A stretch of 64,000 nt of DNA from AR12 sp036265915. Its GTDB lineage: Bacteria > Methylomirabilota > Methylomirabilia > Rokubacteriales > CSP1-6. Position numbers and translations under genes: made by a program. The notes below the pieces were generated by a model that was not told where the DNA came from, ran no database searches, and was given only the letters and a program-made list of their open reading frames with translations. The DNA lies in contig DATAOC010000095.1 in NCBI GenBank assembly GCA_036265915.1, positions 46,891 through 110,890 on the forward strand, read 5' to 3'. Below are positions 51,010-60,829 of this stretch, piece after piece. Position 1 is the first letter of the stretch; each line of letters starts with the position of its first letter.

Positions 51010-51777
51010 TCAGCCGCCCAGGTATGCCTTCACGACGTCCGGGTGTGCCTGGACCTCGCGCGGAGTGCCGACCGCGATCACGCGGCCGTAGTTGAGTGCC
51101 ACCACCCGGTCGGAGACGGCGCTCACCAGGCTCATGTCGTGCTCGACCATGAGCACGGTGACGCCGAGCAGCGTGCGAATGTCCTGGATCCAGAACGCCA
51201 TGTCCTCGGTCTCCTCGACGCTGAGGCCGGAGGACGGCTCGTCGAGCAGCAGCAGCCGCGGCTGCGTGCAGAGCGCCCGGCCCACTTCGACCACCTTGCG
51301 CACACCGTACGGGAGGTTCGCGATGAGGCTGTCGCGATAGGCCTGCAGGTCGAGGAAGTCGATGATCTTCTCGGCCGCCTCGCGGTGCTCGAGCTCGAGG
51401 GCGCGCACGCGGGGAAGGAAGAGGAGCTCCTCGACGAAGCGCGTCCGCTTGTGGGCGTGGCGGCCGAGCAGGAGGTTCTGCAGCACCGTGGCGTGCTCGA
51501 ACAGCTCGATGTTCTGGAAGGTGCGCGCGATGCCGCGCCGGGCGATCTCGTGCGCCGGCGCCCGCGTGATGTCCTCGTCGCAGAAGACGAGCCGGCCGCG
51601 CGTCGGCTCGTAGATGCGGGACATCAGGTTGAAGATCGTCGTCTTGCCGGCGCCGTTGGGGCCGATGATCGTCAGCACCTCTCCCGGCGAGACGTCGAAG
51701 GTCACGCCGGCCAATGCCGCGATGCCGCCGAAGTTGATGGCCAGCTCCTCGGCCCTGAAGAACGTCGCCGCGCTCAC
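51010..51777 (-). CDS. livG: ABC transporter ATPase (LivG-like)
   Basis: GTG 51777, overlapping the livM stop by 4 bases, gives a 255-residue ATPase. Walker A is IGPNGAGKTT, the Q-loop is RTFQNIELFEHATVLQNLL, the signature region is NLPYGVRKVVEVGRAL (normal for LivG, without the strict LSGGQ) and Walker B is LLLLDEPSSGL, followed by VLMVEHDM. It energises transport with LivF at the cytoplasmic face. The neighbours livH, livM and livF complete the importer. Confidence 0.94.
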   Translation of the reverse strand: MSAATFFRAEELAINFGGIAALAGVTFDVSPGEVLTIIGPNGAGKTTIFNLMSRIYEPTRGRLVFCDEDITRAPAHEIARRGIARTFQNIELFEHATVLQNLLLGRHAHKRTRFVEELLFLPRVRALELEHREAAEKIIDFLDLQAYRDSLIANLPYGVRKVVEVGRALCTQPRLLLLDEPSSGLSVEETEDMAFWIQDIRTLLGVTVLMVEHDMSLVSAVSDRVVALNYGRVIAVGTPREVQAHPDVVKAYLGG

Positions 51778-52916
51778 CGCAGGCGCTCCGAGCGCATGTA
51801 CGCCTTCTGCCGCTTGAAGGTGGCGCGCTTGTAGAGAGGGAAGAGGCTTCCGTAGAGCTTGATCTTCGACCAGCGGCCGTAGATGCCGAGCGGCTCGAAC
51901 AGGATGAACAGGACGAGGATGAGCCCGAACAGTCCGGGCTCGAGCCCCGGCTGCTTCACGAACCGGTCGACCGCGCCGAAGGCCGCGCCGGCCGCGTGCT
52001 GGCCGAGCGGCGCCAGCGCGGCGGCGACCAGCGCCGGCACGGAGTCGCGCGCCTGCGAGATGAGCACCGGCAGCATCGCCACGAAGACCGCGCCGAAGAT
52101 CGCCCCGTGCAGACTGCCGAGGCCGCCCACGACCACCATGAGCAGGAGCTGGATCGAGAGCAGCACGCTGAAGATGTCCGGCGCGAGGAAGCCGATCTTG
52201 TGCGAGAACAGCGCGCCGGCGGCGCCCATCAGCGCGGCGGAGTAGGCGAAGGCCATGGTCTTGTAGACCGCCAGGTTCACGCCCATCGACTGTGCGGCGA
52301 TCTCGCTGTCCCGGATCGCGACCCAGGCCCGCCCCGTCGGCGACCGCAGCAGGTTCGCGGTGAGCCAGAGCGCGCCGATCAGCACGGCGAGGCAGAGAAA
52401 ATAGAACGCGAGATCGCTGGCGAACGAGACGCCGAACACGATCGGCTTGTCGACGGGCTTGCCCTTGAGGCCGCCGGTCACGCGGTCCCAGCGCGAGAAG
52501 ACCTCCTGGATGATGAGCGCGAAGGCGAGGGTGGCAATGGTCAGGTAGACGCCGGTCATCCGCAGCGCGGGCAGCCCGACGAGCACGCCGGCGGCCGCCG
52601 TGACCAGGCTCGCGGCCGCGACCGACACGACCCACGGCAGCCCGAGGTCGTGCACGAAGTAGACATGCGCGTACGCGCCGATCCCGAGAAACGCCGCGTG
52701 GCCGAGGCTCACGAGGCCCGTGTAGCCCGCGAGCACCATGAGCGACACGCCGCCGAGCCCGTAGATGAACACGAGGCTGAGGTCCCCGGCGTAGTCGGGC
52801 ACCGCGCGCGGCAGCACGATGAGGGCGCCGAGCAGCGCGACGAACCAGTTTCGCTGCACGTTGTCGCGGAACAAACCCAGGTCCTGCGCGTAGGAGGTCT
52901 TGAAGGGGATCCGCAT
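51774..52916 (-). CDS. livM: ABC transporter permease (LivM-like)
   Basis: The 380-residue membrane protein from ATG 52916 has the LivM features: VLAGYTGLVSLGHAAFLGIGA, TGVYLTIATLAFALIIQ, AWVAIRDSEIAAQSMGVNLA and VVGGLGSLHGAIFGA. It begins 4 bp after livH. The C-terminal tail from about residue 350 (GRWSKIKLYGSLFPLYKRA) is extended and basic, which is common in LivM of soil bacteria. It forms the permease pore with LivH. Confidence 0.93.
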   Translation of the reverse strand: MRIPFKTSYAQDLGLFRDNVQRNWFVALLGALIVLPRAVPDYAGDLSLVFIYGLGGVSLMVLAGYTGLVSLGHAAFLGIGAYAHVYFVHDLGLPWVVSVAAASLVTAAAGVLVGLPALRMTGVYLTIATLAFALIIQEVFSRWDRVTGGLKGKPVDKPIVFGVSFASDLAFYFLCLAVLIGALWLTANLLRSPTGRAWVAIRDSEIAAQSMGVNLAVYKTMAFAYSAALMGAAGALFSHKIGFLAPDIFSVLLSIQLLLMVVVGGLGSLHGAIFGAVFVAMLPVLISQARDSVPALVAAALAPLGQHAAGAAFGAVDRFVKQPGLEPGLFGLILVLFILFEPLGIYGRWSKIKLYGSLFPLYKRATFKRQKAYMRSERLR

Positions 52917-52920
52917 ACCG

Positions 52921-53802
52921 TCAGACCTTCTTCCGGCCGACGGTGCCGAAGATGCCCTGCGGACGCACGGCGAGCACGACGAGCAGCACGACGTAGGCCG
53001 CGACGTCCTTGAAGCCGTGGGGAAGGTAGGCGCCGGCGAACAGCTCGATGAGGCCGATGGTGAGGCCCCCGACGAGCGCGCCCGGGATCGAGCCGAAGCC
53101 GCCGAGGACGGCGGCGGCGAACGCCTTGAGACCGATGAAGCCCAGGTTGATGTCGATGAGCGAGACCGGCGCCAGCAGCACACCGGCCAGGGCAGCCACG
53201 GCGGCCGAGATGGCCCAGATGAGCGAGAACATCCGCTTGACCGGGATGCCCATGTAGTACGCGGCCAGCTGGTTCTGAGACGCGGCCTGCATGGCCACGC
53301 CGACTTTCGTGTACGTGAAGAACGCGTAGAGCACCCCGCACAGCAGGACGGTGCCCACGATGATGGAGACGTACTCGTGGCTGACCGTGACGCCGCCGAG
53401 CCGCGTGGCCTTGGCGCTGAACGGCGTCGGCAGCGTGTAGATCTCGGAGCCCCAGGTCATCGACGCGAAGCTCCGGAAGATGGCGCCGAGGCCGATCGTC
53501 AGCATGACGACGGCGAACTGCGGCTGGCCGATCACCCGCCTCAGGATGGCGGCGTCGAGGGCGGCGCCGAAGAGGGCGACGATGGCCACCGCGAGCGCGA
53601 ACGCCATCCAGTATCCGACGCCATACCAGACGACGAACATGTAGCAGATGAAGGCGCCGAGCATCAGCAGGTCGCCCTGGGCGAAGTTCACCAGCTCGGT
53701 CGCCTTGTAGATGAGCACGAAGCCGAGCGCCACCAGCCCGTAGATGCAGCCCACGGCGAGGCCGTTGAGAACGAGCTGGAGGACGGTGTCCAAAGTGCCC
53801 AC
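52921..53802 (-). CDS. livH: ABC transporter permease (LivH-like)
   Basis: The 293-residue permease (GTG 53802) has the LivH signatures GLAVGCIYGLVALGFVLIYK, LVNFAQGDLLMLGAFICY, MQAASQNQLAAYYMGIPV and AVLGGFGSIPGALVGGLT. It is the first gene of the Liv operon and lies 69 bp from the divergent NIPSNAP gene, so the promoter of the operon must be in 53803-53871. The C-terminal RPQGIFGTVGRKKV is the common LivH ending. Confidence 0.93.
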   Translation of the reverse strand: MGTLDTVLQLVLNGLAVGCIYGLVALGFVLIYKATELVNFAQGDLLMLGAFICYMFVVWYGVGYWMAFALAVAIVALFGAALDAAILRRVIGQPQFAVVMLTIGLGAIFRSFASMTWGSEIYTLPTPFSAKATRLGGVTVSHEYVSIIVGTVLLCGVLYAFFTYTKVGVAMQAASQNQLAAYYMGIPVKRMFSLIWAISAAVAALAGVLLAPVSLIDINLGFIGLKAFAAAVLGGFGSIPGALVGGLTIGLIELFAGAYLPHGFKDVAAYVVLLVVLAVRPQGIFGTVGRKKV

Positions 53803-53871
53803 TTATCGCTCAACGGCCGCCGCTTGGCAATGCTATGTTCGGAGCCCCCGGACGGGGGAGGAGGTGCCTCG

Positions 53872-54192
53872 ATGTTGTTCGAGCTCCGCCAGTACCACAT
53901 CAGGCCCGGACAGCAGGCGAAGTGGGTCAAGTGCATGGAGGAGGAGATCATTCCCTTTCAGGTGAAGATGGGGATGGTCATCCTCGGGAGCTTCGTGGGC
54001 GAAGAGGACGAGAGCGTGTACGTGTGGATCCGACGCTTCGAGAGCGAGGCCGAGCGCAAGCGCCTCTACGACGTCGTCTACCAGAGCGACTACTGGAAGA
54101 ACGAGATCTCGCCGCGTGTCCCGACGATGATCGACCGCGAGCAGATCAAGGTCACCCGGCTGGTGGCCACGCCGCACTCCGTCATCCAGTAG
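53872..54192 (+). CDS. NIPSNAP family protein
   Basis: The 106-residue protein starts at ATG 53872 after GGGAGGAGG and begins MLFELRQYHIRPGQQAKWVK, the NIPSNAP dimeric alpha/beta barrel pattern, with VYVWIRRFESEAERKRLYD near residue 50. NIPSNAP proteins are small ligand-binding or enzyme-like proteins often found in catabolic gene sets. It opens a plus-strand group with an SDR and an acyl-CoA dehydrogenase. A TGCTATGTT extended -10 lies 31 bp upstream. Confidence 0.85.
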   Translation: MLFELRQYHIRPGQQAKWVKCMEEEIIPFQVKMGMVILGSFVGEEDESVYVWIRRFESEAERKRLYDVVYQSDYWKNEISPRVPTMIDREQIKVTRLVATPHSVIQ

Positions 54193-54200
54193 GCCGTCGC

Positions 54201-54977
<777 letters not shown>

Positions 54978-54981
54978 GGCC

Positions 54982-56136
54982 ATGGCGCCCGCCCCGCTCG
55001 AGTCCGCCCGCAAGCTCGTCCCGATGATCCGTGCCGCCGCCGACGCGATCGAGGCCACCCGCGAGCTGCCGCGCGCGCTGTTCGAGGCGCTGGCCGACTC
55101 CGGCATGTTTCAGCTCGCGCTGCCCCGCTCGCTCGGCGGCGCGGAGCTCGACCTGCCGACCTACGTGCAGGTGATCGAGGAGCTCGGCAAGGCCGACGCC
55201 AGCACCGGCTGGATCGTCAACCAGGGCGCGATCTTCGCCACGTACGCGGCGCGCATGCCGCTCGACGTGGCGCGCGAGATCTGGATCGACACGCCGCGCA
55301 GCGTGGTCGCGAACACACCGGCGCCGAGCGCCACCGCGGTGGTCGTGCCGGGCGGCTACCGCGTCACCGGGCGCCAGGGGTTCAGCACGGGCTGTCGTCA
55401 CGCGGCGTGGATCGCCGCGCACGCGCAGATCGTCGATGACGGCCGGCTCCGGCTCGAGAACGGCCAGCCCGAGACGCGCTACATGTTCGTGCCGGTCGCG
55501 GAGGTGGAGCTGCTCGACACGTGGACGGTGCGCGGCATGCGAGGGACGGGGACGCACCACTTCGCCGTGGACGACGTCTTCGTCCCGGGCGAGCGGACCG
55601 TCCTGTCGGCCACCGCGCCCGTGCGCGAGACGGGACCGCTGTACCGGATCCCGCGCACGCTGTGCTTCGCCTCCGGAGACGCGGCGGTGGCCCTCGGCAT
55701 GGCCCGCACGTGTCTCGAGACGTTCGTCGAGCTCGCGGCGTCCAAGACGCCGCGCGCCATGGAGGCGCGGCTGCGCGACCAGTCGATGGTCCAGATGCAG
55801 GTCGGCCAGGCGGAGGCCGCGCTCCGCTCCGGCCGCGCGCTGCTCATGGAGACGGTGCGCGAGCTGTGGGCCACCGTCGCCTCCGGCGCCGGGCTGACGC
55901 TCGATCAGCGCGCGTCACTGCGGCTGGCGACCACGCACGGCATCCGGCTGGCCGCCCGCGTCGTCGACACCGTGTACAATGCGGCCGGCGCCACCGCGGC
56001 GTACGAGGGTCATCCGATCCAGCGGCACTTCCAGGACATCCACGTGATCACGCAGCATCTGCAAGCCAGGCTCGCGCACTACGAGCTCGTCGGTCGACAC
56101 ACGCTCGGGCTGCCCGTCGACGAGGCGCGGCTCTAG
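54982..56136 (+). CDS. acyl-CoA dehydrogenase family protein
   Basis: The 384-residue protein shows the acyl-CoA dehydrogenase N-terminal helical domain (ELPRALFEALADSGMFQLALP), the middle beta-domain (GGYRVTGRQGFSTGCRHAAW, GMRGTGTHHFAVDDVFVP) and a C-terminal helical part with EGHPIQRHFQDIHVITQH. The last segment resembles the HsaA/DszC-type flavin monooxygenases of this fold rather than the Glu-containing dehydrogenases. So it could be a flavin-dependent hydroxylase. It ends 16 bp before the cyclase-ATPase gene. Confidence 0.85.
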   Translation: MAPAPLESARKLVPMIRAAADAIEATRELPRALFEALADSGMFQLALPRSLGGAELDLPTYVQVIEELGKADASTGWIVNQGAIFATYAARMPLDVAREIWIDTPRSVVANTPAPSATAVVVPGGYRVTGRQGFSTGCRHAAWIAAHAQIVDDGRLRLENGQPETRYMFVPVAEVELLDTWTVRGMRGTGTHHFAVDDVFVPGERTVLSATAPVRETGPLYRIPRTLCFASGDAAVALGMARTCLETFVELAASKTPRAMEARLRDQSMVQMQVGQAEAALRSGRALLMETVRELWATVASGAGLTLDQRASLRLATTHGIRLAARVVDTVYNAAGATAAYEGHPIQRHFQDIHVITQHLQARLAHYELVGRHTLGLPVDEARL

Positions 56137-56152
56137 GCGACGGGCGCCTCCG

Positions 56153-59100
56153 ATGAAGTGTCCGAGCTGCGCGCACGACGTGGAGCCCGACGCCAGGTAC
56201 TGCGGCCACTGCGGCGCCGCCATGGGCGCGACGTGCGCCAGCTGCCAGCGTCCGCTGCCCCCGTCGGCGAAATTCTGTCCCGGCTGCGGCCGCCCCACCC
56301 GCGACGACGTGGCCGAGGAGCGCCGGGTCGCGTCGCCACCGGCGGCCGCCGACGGAGAGCGCAAGCAGGTCACCGTGCTCTTCGCCGATCTCAAGGGGTC
56401 GATGGAGCTCATCGCGCACCGCGATCCCGAGGACGCGCGGAAGATCCTGGATCCCGTGCTCGAGGTGATGATCGAGGCCGTCCACGAATACGAGGGCACC
56501 GTGAACCAGGTGATGGGCGACGGGATCATGGCGCTGTTCGGCGCCCCGCTCGCCCACGAGGGCCATGCCGTGCGCGCGTGCTATGCCGCGCTGCTGATGC
56601 AGGAGCGCGTCCGTCGCAGCGCCGCGGAGCTGCGCCGGTCGCGCGGCGTGACGGTCGCCATCCGGATCGGATTGAACTCCGGCGAGGTCGTGGTGCGAAC
56701 GATCGGCGGCGACCTTCGTATGGACTACACCGCGGTCGGCCAGCCGACCCACGTCGCGGCACGCATGGAGCAGATGGCCGAGCCCGGCACGATCCTGGCC
56801 GCGGCGGAGACGATTCGTCTCGCGGAGGGATACGTCGAGTCCTCGCGGGTCGGACAGGTCCACGTGAAGGGGCTGGAGACGCCGGTCGACGTCTACGCCG
56901 TCACCGGGGCCGGACGGATCCGCACGTCGCTGCAGGCGGCCGCCGCGCGCGGCCTCACGCCGTTCATCGGCCGGACCGTCGAGCTGATGCAGCTCGACGC
57001 GGCGCTCGCCGCCGCCGCCGAAGGGCGCGGCCAGGTGGTGGGGGTCGTGGGCGAGCCAGGCGTGGGCAAGTCGCGACTGTTCCACGAGTTCACGACCTCG
57101 CGCGCGGGGGACGGCTGGCTCGTGCTCCACACCGGCGCCTCGTCGTATGGAAAGACAACCGCGTATGGTCCGGTCATCGACCTGCTGCGCAGCTACTTCG
57201 GGCTGCGCGACGAGCAGACCGACGTCGAGGCCGTCGTTCGCGCCCGGCTCGCCGCCCTCGACCCCGAGCTGCTGGCCATCGCGGCCGCCCTCCTCGAGCT
57301 GCTGCAGTCGGGCGGCGCCGCAAGCGAGCAATGGCGGCTGCTCGATCGTCGCCAGCGCCGCCACGAGACGCTCGAGGCCGTCCGGCGGCTCGTCCTGCGC
57401 GAGACGATGGTCCAGCCCGTCTGCCTCGTGTTCGAGGACCTGCACTGGATCGACTCCGAGACTCATGCGGTGCTGGACGGGCTGGTCGAGCAGCTGCCGG
57501 CCGCGCGGCTCCTGCTGCTGTGCAACTACCGGCCCGAGTTCGAGCACGGTTGGGGGAGCAAGACCTACTACACGCGGCTGCGCATCGACCCGCTCGGCGC
57601 CGACAGCGCGCACGCCGTGCTCAGCGCGCTCCTCGGCGATCGCGACGAGCTCACGCCGCTCAAGGGGCTGCTGATCGAGCGCACCGACGGCAACCCCTTC
57701 TTCCTCGAAGAGAGCGTGCGCACGCTCGTCGAGAACGGCGTCCTCGGCGGCGAGCGCGGCCGCCACCATCTCGCGCGGCCGGTGGACATCAGCGAGATCC
57801 CGCCGACGGTGCAAGCGGTGCTGGCGGCGCGCATCGACCGGCTTGGCGCGCAGGACAAGCGCCTCGTGCAGTGCGCATCCGTGATCGGCGAGCACGTTCC
57901 CGTCGCCCTGCTGCAGGCCATCACCGACGTGCCGGCTGACGAGCTGCCGGCGGGGCTCGCGCGCCTGCGCTCGCGCGAGTTCCTGTACCAGCATCGCTTC
58001 TTCCCGGAGCCCGAATACCTGTTCAAGCACGGGCTCACGCGGCAAGTGGCCTACAACTCGCTGCTCCACGGCCGCCGCCGCGCCTTGCACGCCCACATCG
58101 TGGAGTACGTCGAGCGTCACCACCGCGACCGCTTGAACGACCACGTCGAGCAGCTGGCGCACCATGCGCGCCACGGCGCGCTCTGGGAGCGCGCCATCCG
58201 CTATCTGCGCCAGGCGGGGGCCAAGGCGTTCGCGCACTCGGCGAACCGCGAGGCGGTGAGCTGGTTCGAGCAGGCGCTCGACGTCGCCCAGCACCTGCCC
58301 CCGACGCGCGAGATGCAGACGGAGGCCATCGACGCACACCTCGGGCTCCGGAACGCGCTCACGCTGCTCGGCGAGCACGAGCGCACGCTGCAGCATCTCG
58401 AGCGGGCGCAAGCGCTCGCCGAGCAGATCGGGCACCGCGCTCGCCTCGGTCGCGTGCTGTCGTTCAAGGCAAACGCGCTGTTCCTCCTCGCGCGTCATCG
58501 GGAGGCGATCGAGGCCGGTCGCGCCGCGTACGCCGTGAGCGACGAGCTGGAGGACCTGCCGCTGCGCACGGCCACCCAGCTCTACGTCGGCCGCGCGCAG
58601 CTGTTCCTGGGCGCGTTCGGCGACGCGATCGCGACACTGGAGCGCGTGGTGGCCGTGGTGGCCGGCGAGCGGCTGCGCGACCATCTCGGATTGCCGATCC
58701 TTCCATCGGCCTTCGCCCGGAGTCTGCTGGTGGAACCCCTCGTCGCGATCGGACGCTTCGATGACAGCCGGCGCTACGCGGAGGAGGCGGTCGCGCTCGC
58801 CGAGGCCTCCACGCACCCGGACACACTGCTGTGGGCGTATCACGGGGCCGGATTCCATCATCTGGCTGCGGGCGACGTGCCGGCCGCCACGACCGCGCTC
58901 GAGCGCGCGTACGGGCTGTGCCGGACGTACGACATGCCCACGTATGCGCCGCGGGTCGGGGCCGAGCTCGCCCTCGCGCTGGCACTCGGCGGCCGTACCA
59001 CGGAGGCGCTGCCGATGGCGGAGGGCGCCGCGAACCAGGTGGACGCGCGCAAGCAGGCCGCGAGCTACTCGGAGGTGCTCCTCCTGCTCGGCGAGGTGCG

Positions 59101-59380
59101 CCTGCTCGCGGGCCGCCTTCCCGACGCCGAGCAGGCGGCGGCCTCGGCGCTACAGCAGTTCCGTGCTCAGGGTGAACGCGCCCACGAGGCAGCGGCGCTC
59201 CGGCTGCTCGCCGACATCGCCTCGCGGCGCTCGCCGGTCGACGCCACGCGCGCGGCGGAGCTCTACCGGGCGGCGCGCGGTGTCGGCGACGAGCTCGGGA
59301 TGATCCCGCTCGTCAGGCGGTGCGACGCCGCGCTCGAGGGCCTCGGCCGCTCCGGGTTCGTGCCGCCGCCGGCGGGGTAG
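56153..59380 (+). CDS. zinc ribbon - adenylate cyclase - ATPase - TPR regulator
   Basis: This 1075-residue protein has two zinc ribbons (CPSC..CGHCG, CASC..CPGCG, residues 1-48), a class III cyclase domain (VTVLFADLKGSMELIAH and VMGDGIMALFGAP, about 65-250), an AAA-type ATPase with Walker A GEPGVGKSRL near 300 and Walker B CLVFEDLHWID near 425, and TPR-like helices from about 640 to the end. It has no membrane segment. Both cyclase aspartates are present, so cAMP synthesis is likely. The ATPase/TPR half resembles the AfsR/MalT-type STAND family, so ligand or partner binding may switch the cyclase. Its 3' end overlaps the convergent small gene at 59313. Confidence 0.9.
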   Translation: MKCPSCAHDVEPDARYCGHCGAAMGATCASCQRPLPPSAKFCPGCGRPTRDDVAEERRVASPPAAADGERKQVTVLFADLKGSMELIAHRDPEDARKILDPVLEVMIEAVHEYEGTVNQVMGDGIMALFGAPLAHEGHAVRACYAALLMQERVRRSAAELRRSRGVTVAIRIGLNSGEVVVRTIGGDLRMDYTAVGQPTHVAARMEQMAEPGTILAAAETIRLAEGYVESSRVGQVHVKGLETPVDVYAVTGAGRIRTSLQAAAARGLTPFIGRTVELMQLDAALAAAAEGRGQVVGVVGEPGVGKSRLFHEFTTSRAGDGWLVLHTGASSYGKTTAYGPVIDLLRSYFGLRDEQTDVEAVVRARLAALDPELLAIAAALLELLQSGGAASEQWRLLDRRQRRHETLEAVRRLVLRETMVQPVCLVFEDLHWIDSETHAVLDGLVEQLPAARLLLLCNYRPEFEHGWGSKTYYTRLRIDPLGADSAHAVLSALLGDRDELTPLKGLLIERTDGNPFFLEESVRTLVENGVLGGERGRHHLARPVDISEIPPTVQAVLAARIDRLGAQDKRLVQCASVIGEHVPVALLQAITDVPADELPAGLARLRSREFLYQHRFFPEPEYLFKHGLTRQVAYNSLLHGRRRALHAHIVEYVERHHRDRLNDHVEQLAHHARHGALWERAIRYLRQAGAKAFAHSANREAVSWFEQALDVAQHLPPTREMQTEAIDAHLGLRNALTLLGEHERTLQHLERAQALAEQIGHRARLGRVLSFKANALFLLARHREAIEAGRAAYAVSDELEDLPLRTATQLYVGRAQLFLGAFGDAIATLERVVAVVAGERLRDHLGLPILPSAFARSLLVEPLVAIGRFDDSRRYAEEAVALAEASTHPDTLLWAYHGAGFHHLAAGDVPAATTALERAYGLCRTYDMPTYAPRVGAELALALALGGRTTEALPMAEGAANQVDARKQAASYSEVLLLLGEVRLLAGRLPDAEQAAASALQQFRAQGERAHEAAALRLLADIASRRSPVDATRAAELYRAARGVGDELGMIPLVRRCDAALEGLGRSGFVPPPAG

Positions 59381-59519
59381 CCGCGCGCTCGACACGCCGG
59401 ATGCGCACCGTGGGCGCGCGAAGGCCGAGGCGCGCGGCGAGCCGCAGCACCTCCAGACGCAGCGCCTCGGCCGCCCTGGGAGTGGCGCGAAGCCGGCGCG
59501 TGAGCCGGTGCTCCTTCAT
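59313..59519 (-). CDS. possible 68-residue basic protein
   Basis: ATG 59519 overlaps the TGA of the preceding gene by one base (TGATG), which favours translation by coupling. The product begins MKEHRLTRRLRATPRAAEAL and is Arg/Ala-rich, with a helical first half (LRLEVLRLAARLGLRAP). It overlaps the 3' end of the cyclase gene by 68 bp. It may be a real small protein or a frame left open by base composition. Confidence 0.4.
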   Translation of the reverse strand: MKEHRLTRRLRATPRAAEALRLEVLRLAARLGLRAPTVRIRRVERAATPPAAARTRSGRGPRARRRTA

Positions 59520-59716
59520 CAGACGTTCTTCCGGACGCCGATGCGCGCCGTCCGCACCTGTAGCTTCTTTCCCGTGCCGCTGTCCAGCTTCTCGCAGGCA
59601 TCGAGGAACTTGTCGACCTCCGCCTGGAACAGGCGGAAGTTGGCCTTCTTCACCGGACCCTGCAGCACGATCGTGACCTCCAGATTCTCGCCGTTGTCGA
59701 GTGGATCCATGCCCAT
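59519..59716 (-). CDS. 65-residue microprotein of the subtilase/ATP-grasp operon
   Basis: ATG 59716 is preceded by AAGGAG and lies 3 bp after the ATP-grasp stop. The product begins MGMDPLDNGENLEVTIVLQG and continues VKKANFRLFQAEVDKFLDA, a small beta-alpha protein with one Cys, no signal peptide and no clear core repeat. Because ATP-grasp enzymes can modify or ligate peptides, it could be a substrate or partner of that enzyme, but no graspetide motif is present. A role as a carrier or regulator is equally possible. Confidence 0.65.
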   Translation of the reverse strand: MGMDPLDNGENLEVTIVLQGPVKKANFRLFQAEVDKFLDACEKLDSGTGKKLQVRTARIGVRKNV

Positions 59717-59719
59717 CGC

Positions 59720-60829
59720 TCAGCTCCTTGTTGGTCGAACGGTGAACCGGGCGGCCGCACGCGCGTCGTGCACGCCCTCGAAGAGCTCGTCACGACGGAA
59801 GACGCGCGGCTCGGTATCCATGTCCCGCACCATGTAGTGCTCGTCCGTCGCGTCGTAGACCTCGCCGAAGTCGACTCGCTCGCCGCGCGCCAGGCGGACG
59901 TACGCGAGCGCGATGCTGTGCTTGAGGGCGCCGTCGAAGGCGGTCATCGCCATGAAGAAGCGCCCGGCGTTGATCTCGGTGACGTGCGGACGCCCCTCGG
60001 CGTCCTCTTTCACGTCCACGCTGAACGCGCCGGACGCGCGGGCGGCGACGGCGGCGATGGCCTTCGTCGCGAGGTCGACGACGGCCGGCTCGACCACGGT
60101 CCGGGCCAGCGCGGACAGCGAGGTGACGCCGCTCGGGATGTTGTCCACGCCGAAGTACGCGAGCCGCTCGAAGGTATTCGCCAGCACCAGCCGGCCGCGC
60201 TGCCACACGCTCTGGCAGAGGATCTCCCGGCCCGGCAGGAACTCCGACACCGTGAACGCCGACGGCGGGATGCCCTGCATGCGCTCCCAGACGGCCATCC
60301 ACCGCCGCGCGTCGGCCGGCGTCGCCACCGCGGCGCCGCCGCGCGCGCAGGTCCCGGTGCGCGGGCGGCACCACGCGCGTGCGGGGTGGCCGAGCCGGGC
60401 GAAGATGCGCTCGAGACGATCCGGTGAGCCGACCACGTGTGTCCGCGGTGCGGCAACGGCATGGCGCCGCAGCGTTGCGGCCAGCCGGTACTTGTCGCGG
60501 CACAGCGCGATCACCGGCGCGGCCGGAAGGAAGACGCGTCCACGAAGCCGGTGGCGGTGAGCCGACAGCGCCTCCACGTGTCGATCGCTCGTCGGGACGA
60601 CGAGATCGACGCGCGCCTCGCGTACGAGCCGCGCGATCGCCGTGGCAAACCCGGCTGTACGGTCGCCGTCCAGCAAGTAACGCTCGTCGGCGGCCGACCG
60701 GCGGAGCACGAAACGATCGTCGTGGCCGCCGAGGAGCACGAGCGAGGGATCCGCCGCCCGAAGGCTGCGAAGCAGATTCTCGGCCGCGGCGCTGCCGGCG
60801 CCCATGACGAGAACCCGTGTGGCGCTCAT
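59720..60829 (-). CDS. ATP-grasp ligase
   Basis: The 369-residue protein starts at ATG 60829, overlapping the protease stop. A Rossmann-like N-terminus (TRVLVMGAGSAAAENLLRSL) precedes an ATP-grasp fold with VVPTSDRHVEAL, CRDKYRLAATLRRHAVAAPR, SEFLPGREILCQSVW and the metal-binding end SVDVKEDAEGRPHVTEINAG. This order resembles carbamoyl-phosphate-synthase-like ATP-grasp ligases that join a carboxylate to an amine or thiol via an acyl phosphate. It is cytoplasmic. Gene overlap with a subtilisin-like protease suggests both act on one peptide or protein; the substrate is unknown. Confidence 0.83.
   Translation of the reverse strand: MSATRVLVMGAGSAAAENLLRSLRAADPSLVLLGGHDDRFVLRRSAADERYLLDGDRTAGFATAIARLVREARVDLVVPTSDRHVEALSAHRHRLRGRVFLPAAPVIALCRDKYRLAATLRRHAVAAPRTHVVGSPDRLERIFARLGHPARAWCRPRTGTCARGGAAVATPADARRWMAVWERMQGIPPSAFTVSEFLPGREILCQSVWQRGRLVLANTFERLAYFGVDNIPSGVTSLSALARTVVEPAVVDLATKAIAAVAARASGAFSVDVKEDAEGRPHVTEINAGRFFMAMTAFDGALKHSIALAYVRLARGERVDFGEVYDATDEHYMVRDMDTEPRVFRRDELFEGVHDARAAARFTVRPTRS

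Noticed and set aside
59519..59716. 65-residue protein as a graspetide precursor
   Set aside because: No repeated Thr/Ser-Glu/Asp core or leader motif of known graspetides; only the ATP-grasp neighbour suggests it.
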